NCBI GenBank assembly: GCA_016189825.1
Contig: JACPRR010000007.1
Location: forward strand, 1-7,056
From: Chloroflexota bacterium
GTDB lineage: Bacteria; Chloroflexota; Dehalococcoidia; JACPPY01
Direction: 5' to 3'
Length of the DNA stretch: 7,056 nt
Below are positions 1-5,625 of the stretch, piece by piece. The translations under genes and the position numbers were made by a program. The number at the start of each line of letters is the position of its first letter. Within the stretch, counting starts at the first letter, position 1. The notes beneath the pieces were generated by a model. That model saw only the letters and a program-made list of their open reading frames with translations. It did not search any database and was not told the DNA's origin.

Positions 1-144
1 CGGTCAGATAGTGCAGAGTCTTCCAGCACAAGCACAAGCGGAAGCTGGCCGGGCATTTCCTCGCCAGCTACGTTGTGGCACAGTTTGTCTGTCATGAAGC
101 AACCGGGGACGTCCAAGCCGCCATGGCGCGCAGGGGACCGAAGC

Positions 145-189
145 CTGTCCTGAGGTTCCCCTGAGCCTGCCGAAGGGCGCTGCCGAAGG
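145..189. repeat. Short REP-like repeat, CCTGAGCCTGCCGAAGG type
   Basis: Positions 160-176 read CCTGAGCCTGCCGAAGG. This differs by one base from CCTGAGCCTGTCGAAGG (reverse complement CCTTCGACAGGCTCAGG), a short intergenic repeat I remember from many GC-rich bacterial genomes. The piece CTGCCGAAGG occurs twice in tandem (167-176 and 180-189, period 13), and a related fragment CCTGTCCTGAGG lies just upstream at 144-155. The location, outside any gene, fits such dispersed elements. Only one cluster is present in this window, so its repeated nature is from memory and cannot be shown here. Confidence 0.5.
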
Positions 190-292
190 ATGTCCGCCCG
201 CTTGCCTGGTCGACAGGGGCGTCGGCCACTACGTTTTCTGGAGTCTTCAAGGACAAGTCCTGAGACAGAGGTACCTGTTACTGGACTCACTC

Positions 293-298
293 AGGAGG
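293..298 (+). promoter_or_regulatory. Shine-Dalgarno that fixes the start at 307
   Basis: AGGAGG lies 8 nt before the ATG at 307. It decides between this start and the in-frame upstream ATG at 190, which has no comparable site and would place about 39 low-complexity residues in front of the nucleotide-binding motif. Confidence 0.8.
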
Positions 299-306
299 GC
301 ACGGGC

Positions 307-1200
307 ATGAAACTCGTCATCACCGGGGGCTCGGGATTTGTCGGCAGCCGCCTGATTCCGGTCCTGCTTGACCACGGCCACCGGATCACCGTACTTGATC
401 ACCGGCCACCCCGGTGGCCTGTCGGTTTCGTTGAGGCTGACCTCGGCGGGCGGGAGTTGGAGCCATCGCATTTCGAGGCGGCGGACGCCGTCCTCCATCT
501 CGCGGGCAAGAACCTGTTCGGCCGGTGGGACGAAGTCTCCAAAAAGCAGATACGAGACACCAGGATTCAGGGGACGGCCAGCCTTGTATCGTGCCTGGCA
601 AAGCTAAAACGACGGCCCGGAGCTCTAATCTCGGCCTCGGCCATTGGCTACTATGGCGACCGCGGTGAAGAGGACCTTGACGAGTCATCGGCGCCCGGCG
701 ATGACTTCCTCGCCTCCGTCTGCATTGGCTGGGAGGAGGAGGCTCGCAAGGCTGAAGGGTTGGGGTTGCGCACTGTGCAGATCAGGACAGCGCCGGTGTT
801 GGGACACGGGGGCATGCTCTCGAAGATCGAACCCATCTACCGCCTGGGGCTCGGCGGCCCACTGGGGGATGGGAAGCAGTGGTTTTCCTGGATCCACCTC
901 GATGACCTCGTCGCAATCTATGTCCGCGCTGTAGAGAGCCAGGACCTGAGCGGACCCGTGAACGCTTCCTCGCCTCACCCGGTGAGGAACCGTGAGTTTT
1001 CGCGCACGCTCGCGTCGGTCATGCGCCGGCCCCACCTGTTCTTTGCGCCGAAATGGGCCTTGAAGATGATCTTCAATGACCTCGCCAGCATGGTCCTCGC
1101 CAGTGAGAAGGTCCATCCCGCGAGACTGAAGGCCATCGGGTTCCACTTCGCCTATCCGGAGGTCCGGCAAGCGCTCGAAAACCTGTACCGGCGCCCGTGA
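307..1200 (+). CDS. TIGR01777 family NAD(P)-binding epimerase-like protein (YfcH type)
   Basis: Predicted 297-residue cytoplasmic protein of the extended short-chain dehydrogenase/reductase superfamily. The N-terminus has the Rossmann motif TGGSGFVG (residues 6-13). HLAGKNLFGRW (64-74), the SASAIGYYG stretch (109-117) and WFSWIHLDDLV (192-202) are hallmarks of the TIGR01777/YfcH group. The C-terminal part (about 220-295, with PVRNREFSRTL, the RRPHLF stretch and a closing AIGFHFAYPEVRQAL) matches the DUF1731 domain typical of that group. The length is normal for the family. Members bind a nicotinamide dinucleotide, but their reaction and substrate are not established; the old label 'cell division inhibitor SulA' is a database error. 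No clear YxxxK catalytic pair is visible around the GYYG segment. The start is set by AGGAGG at 293-298. The next gene lies 52 bp downstream and may have its own promoter, so co-transcription is possible but not required. Family assignment is secure, function open. Confidence 0.9.
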   Translation: MKLVITGGSGFVGSRLIPVLLDHGHRITVLDHRPPRWPVGFVEADLGGRELEPSHFEAADAVLHLAGKNLFGRWDEVSKKQIRDTRIQGTASLVSCLAKLKRRPGALISASAIGYYGDRGEEDLDESSAPGDDFLASVCIGWEEEARKAEGLGLRTVQIRTAPVLGHGGMLSKIEPIYRLGLGGPLGDGKQWFSWIHLDDLVAIYVRAVESQDLSGPVNASSPHPVRNREFSRTLASVMRRPHLFFAPKWALKMIFNDLASMVLASEKVHPARLKAIGFHFAYPEVRQALENLYRRP

Positions 1201-1213
1201 TCCCTGGGGAACA

Positions 1214-1242
1214 CTTCCAGTCTGGACAGACAGTGATAGAAT
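1214..1242 (+). promoter_or_regulatory. Candidate promoter of the phosphofructokinase gene
   Basis: TAGAAT at 1237-1242 is a good -10 hexamer. A weak -35 candidate, CTTCCA at 1214-1219, lies 17 bp upstream. The -10 ends only 10 nt before the ATG at 1253, so a normal start site would give a 5' leader of a few bases or none, in keeping with the absence of a good Shine-Dalgarno. A dyad, GTCTG-GA-CAGAC (1220-1231), occupies the spacer where a repressor could bind. The hexamer is seen in the sequence; promoter activity and operator role are inferred. Confidence 0.35.
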
Positions 1243-1252
1243 GTAAGCACGC

Positions 1253-2344
1253 ATGAAGAAGTCGAGGATAGGCATCCTGACCGGCGGCGGCGACTGCGCC
1301 GGCTTGAACCCAGCGATCAAGTGGGTGGTGAAGAGCGCGCTAGACGAAAGGCTGACTGCCGAAAGAGGTATCCAGTACGAGGTCGTGGGCATACGGGACG
1401 GCTGGAAGGGGCTTGTCGGCACCGAGCAGCCGAGTGTGATGGCCCTTGACCAGGGGGTGGTACGTACCTGGGACCGGTACGGAGGCACCATGCTCGGGAC
1501 GTCGCGTACTAACCCCTATGACCCGAAGAACGACCGCTCCAAAGCTGCCCTTAACAATATTCGGCAACTTGGGCTGGAGGCCATCGTCGTCATCGGCGGT
1601 GACGACACGCTGAGTGTTGCGGCGAGGCTGCACGAGGAAGGGGTGAACGTTGTCGGCATACCAAAGACGATTGACAAAGACCTTGTCGGCACCGAGTACA
1701 CCCTCGGATTCGAAACGGCGCTGAACATCATTACTGAGGAGATAGACCGCCTTCGCACTACAGCCGGGTCGCACGAGCGAATTTTTGTTGTGGAGACAAT
1801 GGGCAGGAATGCGGGATGGCTCGCCCTCGAAGGCGGCGAATCTGCGGGCGCCTTCCTCATCTTGATACCAGAGCATGAATTCTCCCTTCATAAGGTCAAC
1901 GAGCTTGTCCTCGAAGGGAGAAGAGCAGGCGCCCGCTACGACATTATCGTGGCCTCTGAAGGCGCCAAACCTGCGGGGTACACGGAATTCGTACGCAGTA
2001 TGGCCACGGATAGCTTTGGCCACAAGGCGCTGGGTGGCATCGCGGAGTTCCTCGCCGACGAGATATGTAGCTCCACCGGGCTGGAGACCCGCAGTATCGT
2101 GCTTTCTCACTTGCAGAGGGGAGGCGCGCCATGCGCCTATGACCGGCGGATGGGCAGGTACTTCGGCATCGCCGCGATGGACCTCATCGTGCGCAAATCG
2201 TACGGCAGAATGGTGAGCTACCGCGGCGGCGGCTTCATTGCAGTGCCCATCAGCGATGTCATCGGCAAACTAAGTTTGGTGGACGTCAAGACACAGTATG
2301 ACACGGACAGGTATAATGGACGCCGGACGATACTAACTAAGTAA
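1253..2344 (+). CDS. pfp: 6-phosphofructokinase, probably pyrophosphate-dependent
   Basis: This 363-residue cytoplasmic PfkA-family enzyme phosphorylates fructose 6-phosphate to fructose 1,6-bisphosphate. Visible motifs are the N-terminal GILTGGGDCAGLNP (7-20), GGDDT (115-119), PKTIDKD (137-143, catalytic base D141), MGRNAGW (183-189, sugar-phosphate binding) and HLQRGGAP (286-293). The phosphoryl donor can be argued from two positions: D118, where E. coli ATP-PFK has Gly104, and K138, where it has Gly124. In the family, Asp plus Lys at these sites goes with pyrophosphate use; Gly plus Lys is seen in ATP-using actinobacterial enzymes. PPi use would make the step reversible. Oddity: the usual TIDND is TIDKD (K142). 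The start lacks a clear Shine-Dalgarno and may be leaderless. The aldolase gene for the next step follows after 15 bp, supporting a sugar-phosphate role. Family assignment is very sure; donor specificity is an inference. Confidence 0.93.
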   Translation: MKKSRIGILTGGGDCAGLNPAIKWVVKSALDERLTAERGIQYEVVGIRDGWKGLVGTEQPSVMALDQGVVRTWDRYGGTMLGTSRTNPYDPKNDRSKAALNNIRQLGLEAIVVIGGDDTLSVAARLHEEGVNVVGIPKTIDKDLVGTEYTLGFETALNIITEEIDRLRTTAGSHERIFVVETMGRNAGWLALEGGESAGAFLILIPEHEFSLHKVNELVLEGRRAGARYDIIVASEGAKPAGYTEFVRSMATDSFGHKALGGIAEFLADEICSSTGLETRSIVLSHLQRGGAPCAYDRRMGRYFGIAAMDLIVRKSYGRMVSYRGGGFIAVPISDVIGKLSLVDVKTQYDTDRYNGRRTILTK

Positions 2345-2359
2345 AAGGAGGGGGAAACA

Positions 2360-3676
2360 ATGCGCAGAGAACAGGAACGAGACCCGATGCCATCGGTTGG
2401 CACAGTATCTCGCAGGCAGGATGTCGGTGTCTTGGTCAGGGAGGCTGTGTTCGGGGCCGACGAACAGGCCCGCGAACGAAGCCGGGCATCCATACGCAAG
2501 CTCGCCCTGGAACAGGGCGCTGTCCCCGCCAGCATACAGGGCCTTTATGAGGCTGCCGGGAAGCGGCTATTCACGGGAATAACGGTGCCCGCGATCAACA
2601 TCAGAGGCATAACTTTCGACGTCGCCCGGGCGGTATTCAGGGCGGCAGCCAAAGCCAACGCGGGGGCGTTCATATTCGAAATAGCCCGCTCCGAGATCGG
2701 CTACACGAAGCAACGCCCCGGTGAATATTCCGCCTGTGTGCTTGCCGCGGCGGTCCGCGAGGGATTCAGAGGACCGGTCTTCATCCAGGGGGACCACTTC
2801 CAGGTCAACTCCGCAAAGTTCGCCACCGAGCCCGAGAAGGAGCTTGCCGCTATCGAAGACCTCATTAAGGAGGCGGTGGACGCTGGCTTTTTCAATATCG
2901 ACATCGACGCCTCGACACTCGTCGACCTGAAGAAAGAGGGCCTGGAAAAGCAGCAGGAGGATAACTGTAAAGTCACCGCGCGGATGACGCAGTTCGTGCG
3001 CAAGATCGAGCCCAAAGGGGTAGCGGTCTCTGTCGGAGGTGAGATAGGCGAGGTCGGCGGCCGCAACAGCACCGTCGCCGATCTCAACGCATTCATGAAA
3101 GGCTACCTACCTCTGCTCGGCGCCGGCACCAAGAGCATATCGAAGATAAGTGTGCAGACCGGGACCACCCATGGTGGCGTGGTATTGCCCGACGGATCGA
3201 TCGCAAAGGTGCAGCTTGATTTCGACACGCTCCGCGACCTATCTGCAGTGGCACGCGATCGATACGGCCTCGCTGGCGCGGTCCAGCACGGCGCTTCGAC
3301 TCTGCCAGAGAACGCCTTCGAGCTGTTCCCGCGCAATGGCGCTGTCGAAGTTCACCTCGCCACTGGTTTCCAGAACATCATCTTCGACAGCAAGCAGTTC
3401 CCCGGAGACTTGTCTGCACGGGTCAACAAGCATCTGATGGAAACATACAAGGACGAGCGGAAGCGCGGAGAAACTGATGAGCAGTTCCTGTATAAGACCC
3501 GGAAGAAGGCGCTGGGCGACTTCAAAAGGGAACTGTGGGACGTTCCCCCAGCCCAGCTCGAGCTAATCATGCAGGCACTCGAAGACCAGTTCTACTTCCT
3601 GTTCACCAAGCTCAACGTCATAGGGACAAAAGAGGTGGTCGCCCGGCACGTGGCAATCCAAAGACCATTGACTTAG
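2360..3676 (+). CDS. fba: Divergent class II fructose-bisphosphate aldolase-like enzyme
   Basis: This 438-residue protein of the class II (zinc) ketose-bisphosphate aldolase superfamily would cleave fructose 1,6-bisphosphate to dihydroxyacetone phosphate and glyceraldehyde 3-phosphate, or catalyse the reverse. The barrel begins at about residue 73 (GITVPAINIRGITF). Likely metal or catalytic elements are QGDH (143-146), DIDAST (181-186), GGEIGEVGG (226-234), TTHGG (269-273) and QHGAS (309-313); H146, E228, H271 and H310 are my candidates for metal-site residues. The protein is about 100 residues longer than common class II enzymes: roughly 70 residues precede the barrel and a charged helical tail follows position 350. 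The DH motif and following helix also recall GatZ/KbaZ tagatose-bisphosphate subunits, so a related substrate is possible. AAAGGAGGGGG (2344-2354) precedes the ATG closely, and the gene lies 15 bp after phosphofructokinase, favouring fructose bisphosphate. Fold confident, exact substrate moderate. Confidence 0.8.
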   Translation: MRREQERDPMPSVGTVSRRQDVGVLVREAVFGADEQARERSRASIRKLALEQGAVPASIQGLYEAAGKRLFTGITVPAINIRGITFDVARAVFRAAAKANAGAFIFEIARSEIGYTKQRPGEYSACVLAAAVREGFRGPVFIQGDHFQVNSAKFATEPEKELAAIEDLIKEAVDAGFFNIDIDASTLVDLKKEGLEKQQEDNCKVTARMTQFVRKIEPKGVAVSVGGEIGEVGGRNSTVADLNAFMKGYLPLLGAGTKSISKISVQTGTTHGGVVLPDGSIAKVQLDFDTLRDLSAVARDRYGLAGAVQHGASTLPENAFELFPRNGAVEVHLATGFQNIIFDSKQFPGDLSARVNKHLMETYKDERKRGETDEQFLYKTRKKALGDFKRELWDVPPAQLELIMQALEDQFYFLFTKLNVIGTKEVVARHVAIQRPLT

Positions 3677-3728
3677 CCCGGCGAAGGTCACATAATTAGC
3701 TCTAAAGGAACTGAGGAGGACACGCACC

Positions 3729-4037
3729 ATGCCCAGTCGTCCCTACGCTGGCGAAGAGGTTCTGACATTTGATCGCATCAAGCGGGCTGTCACTAACAGG
3801 GTTGTCGAGGCTGCGGAGCAGGGACTTGAAGAAGGAATGCCATTCGACCGCCAACGGCTGACCGCGCTGGTCGTCGAGGAATGGAAATCCGTCAAAGAAG
3901 CAGTCCGCAGCTCTCCGGCGGCAAAGGAAAGGGCCCGCGAGCGGATGCGCCAACTGGTCGCCGGGATATTGGACTCACACGCGGCCTCCGACAAGTCCGA
4001 GCTGGAGTCCCTGGGCGTCCAGGAAAAGAACCTGTAG
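3729..4037 (+). CDS. Small unrecognised helical protein
   Basis: I do not recognise this 102-residue protein. It looks soluble, with no signal peptide, membrane segment or cysteine. It is rich in Glu, Arg, Ala and Lys and should be largely alpha-helical, with three probable helices (about 13-33, 41-61 and 63-84) and a charged, flexible tail. Evidence that it is real: a strong Shine-Dalgarno, GAGGAGGA at 3713-3720, 8 nt before the ATG; location 52 bp behind the aldolase on the same strand, with no terminator between; and a stop just before the intergenic hairpin. The longer reading in another + frame (3881-4306) runs into the opposite gene and lacks a ribosome site. It may be the last gene of the glycolytic operon; a structural or regulatory partner of the enzymes is only a guess. 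Confidence 0.75.
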   Translation: MPSRPYAGEEVLTFDRIKRAVTNRVVEAAEQGLEEGMPFDRQRLTALVVEEWKSVKEAVRSSPAAKERARERMRQLVAGILDSHAASDKSELESLGVQEKNL

Positions 4038-4093
4038 CATCCCTTCGCAGGCGTTACTTCCTTAGCCCGCCCGCCCGCACGGATTTCCCGGGG

Positions 4094-4129
4094 CAGCACT
4101 GCTTGCCGCCCCGGCGGCGAGCAGTGCTG
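4094..4129. terminator. Long hairpin between convergent genes, probable bidirectional terminator
   Basis: CAGCACTGCTTGCCGCC (4094-4110) and GGCGGCGAGCAGTGCTG (4113-4129) can pair over 17 positions with a single T-G wobble. Only CC lies between the arms, so the last pair probably opens to a four-base loop. It lies 56 bp after the small + strand gene and 30 bp after the stop of the - strand RNase gene, exactly where a shared terminator is expected. No T-tract follows on either strand, so it may act as an RNA 3'-end stabiliser or a Rho-independent terminator of the tail-less kind. Confidence 0.6.
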
Positions 4130-4159
4130 GAGATGCGGCAGTCTGGGGCCACCCTCCGC

Positions 4160-5566
4160 CTACTCGAGTATCGCTTCTTCTCGGTACCTGGGAACGTCCG
4201 CAGTCCACTTCAACCTGTCCCTGATCGAGTCAGCGAATCTCAGAGCGCTCTCCTCTTCGCCATGCACTACAAAAGTTCGGTTCGGATTACGCTTGATGTT
4301 CGATAGCCACCGCAGCAACTCTTCCTTGTCGGAATGTGCCGAGAAACCGTGTATCTGCACTATCCTGCCCCTCACGGCGTGGCTCTCGCCGAAGATCCTA
4401 ACCTCTCTGGCGCCGTCGGCGATCTGTCGCCCCAGGGTCCCGGCCGCCTGGAATCCGACAAAAAGGACGGTGTTCTTCGGATTCGAGATGTCATTTGCCA
4501 GGTGGTGCTTGACCCGACCCGCATTGCACATCCCGGAACCAGCTATCACCATGTGCGGCCCGGGCAAATCGTGCATAGCCTTGGAATCTTCTACCGTCGA
4601 AACCAACTTCAGTCCGGGAAACGCGAACGGCGATTTGCCGCCCTGAACCAGGCGGCTCATCTCACGATCGAACAACTCCGGATGTCGCTCAAACACCTTG
4701 GTGACGCTGACGGCCATCGGGCTGTCCAGGTACACCTTCAGCCGTGGCGCCCTGCCCTCTAACTGGAGTCGATTGACATAGTACAAGAGGTCTTGCGAAC
4801 GCTCCAGCGCGAAGCTCGGCACAATCAGGTGCCCACCTGACCCCACGGTCGCGTTTATCGCCTCAGCCAATTGGTCTATACCTGCCTCCCGGCTCTCGTG
4901 CAAGCGGTCGCCATAGGTTGACTCGACGAACACGTAGTCTGCGTGCCGGAAGACTGTCGGGTTCTCAAGAATAGGCTCATCGGGACGGCCAACATCGCCC
5001 GAAAAAAGCAACGTACGCGTCTCGTTCCGTTCCTTCAGTCGCAGGACGACCATCGCCGAGCCCAGCACATGGCCGGCATCGTAGTAGCATGCGGACATGC
5101 CCTTAGCCAGCGAAAACTCGTCGCCATAGCGCACCGGCTGAATAAGTCGAAAGACGGACTCGGCGTCCCGCGCCGTGTACAGCGGGATCTCCGGATATGG
5201 CGCGACTCTCCCCTCTCTCTGGTGCCGCTTCTTCTTTATCAGCGCGTCTTCTTCCTGGATGTGAGCAGAATCCATGAGCGTTATCCTGATCAGCTCAGCA
5301 GTAGCTTCAGTGCACATTATCCGCCCCCGGAATCCCTCCCGCACAAGCTTGGGTAGCAGTCCGCAGTGATCAAGATGAGCATGTGTGAGCAGCACTGCAT
5401 CGATTGTGTTGGGCGAAGCCGGGAAGGGGTCCCAGTTGCGGGCCGCGAATTCCCGTTCCTGGTACAGGCCGCAGTCGACCAGAAGCCTCACACCATTATT
5501 CTCAAGAAGGAACCGCGAGCCAGTTACATTGCGTGCAGCCCCAAGGAAGATCAACCTGATGCGCAC
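4160..5566 (-). CDS. Beta-CASP metallo-beta-lactamase ribonuclease (CPSF/YSH1 family)
   Basis: This 468-residue cytoplasmic protein belongs to the group of zinc-dependent RNases related to CPSF73 and to Thermus TTHA0252. The metallo-beta-lactamase motifs are complete: THAHLDH (61-67), H166 in DAGHVLGS and D191 in SGDVGR. The beta-CASP signature is also present: E215 in VESTYGD (motif A), H411 in GFSAHSD (motif B) and H435 in VVHGE (motif C). A basic segment, KKKRHQR (111-117), lies in the linker after the first domain, and an RNA-specificity (RMMBL-like) region covers about 375-440. All catalytic residues expected for endo- or exonuclease activity are there, so an active enzyme in RNA processing or decay is likely. 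No KH domains are visible, unlike archaeal relatives. Translation starts at GTG. The gene lies 59 bp behind the M48 protease and probably shares its transcript. Confidence 0.92.
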   Translation of the reverse strand: MRIRLIFLGAARNVTGSRFLLENNGVRLLVDCGLYQEREFAARNWDPFPASPNTIDAVLLTHAHLDHCGLLPKLVREGFRGRIMCTEATAELIRITLMDSAHIQEEDALIKKKRHQREGRVAPYPEIPLYTARDAESVFRLIQPVRYGDEFSLAKGMSACYYDAGHVLGSAMVVLRLKERNETRTLLFSGDVGRPDEPILENPTVFRHADYVFVESTYGDRLHESREAGIDQLAEAINATVGSGGHLIVPSFALERSQDLLYYVNRLQLEGRAPRLKVYLDSPMAVSVTKVFERHPELFDREMSRLVQGGKSPFAFPGLKLVSTVEDSKAMHDLPGPHMVIAGSGMCNAGRVKHHLANDISNPKNTVLFVGFQAAGTLGRQIADGAREVRIFGESHAVRGRIVQIHGFSAHSDKEELLRWLSNIKRNPNRTFVVHGEEESALRFADSIRDRLKWTADVPRYREEAILE

Positions 5567-5572
5567 TGCCAG

Positions 5573-5578
5573 ACCTCC
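5573..5578 (-). promoter_or_regulatory. Shine-Dalgarno supporting a GTG start for the RNase
   Basis: On the - strand GGAGGT lies 6 nt before the GTG at 5566-5564. The encoded N-terminus (M-R-I-R-L-I-F-L-G) leads directly into the first beta strand of the metallo-beta-lactamase fold, so the GTG is the natural start. Confidence 0.8.
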
Positions 5579-5625
5579 AATTCGTCATGTCTCCCCCGTA
5601 CCACCCCAACCACATGGCGCCTCAC

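Larger units (their letters stand above)
1..306. other. Left-edge region without a convincing gene
   Basis: I see no supported gene here. All three forward frames and the reverse frames I read are broken by stops or lack a plausible start with a ribosome binding site. A short open stretch at 12-161 (+), ending at a TGA at 162-164 and rich in basic residues, has no start codon near its beginning and resembles no family I know; it could be a decayed gene tail or chance. The stretch contains a short repeat at about 145-189 and an imperfect hairpin at 243-266 (ten pairs, two single-base bulges, AA between the arms). The last part is presumably the leader of the gene starting at 307. An open frame continues upstream of 307 to an ATG at 190, but it has no Shine-Dalgarno and would add 39 residues in front of a complete Rossmann strand, so I treat it as non-coding. 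Confidence 0.6.

Noticed and set aside
243..266. Imperfect hairpin in the left-edge region as a terminator
   Set aside because: Two bulges, a minimal loop, no T-tract and no identifiable upstream gene; chance pairing is likely.
190..306. N-terminal extension of the epimerase-like gene from an ATG at 190
   Set aside because: There is no Shine-Dalgarno at 190, the added residues are arginine- and proline-rich without family similarity, the stretch overlaps the repeat, and AGGAGG plus the Rossmann strand mark 307 as the start.
685..1491. Long reverse-strand open frame (268 codons)
   Set aside because: It lies antisense to two well-supported genes, has no recognisable domain, and is typical of shadow frames in GC-rich DNA.
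1340..2110. Reverse-strand open frame (256 codons) inside the phosphofructokinase gene
   Set aside because: It is antisense to a gene with complete catalytic motifs, and its translation shows no family resemblance.
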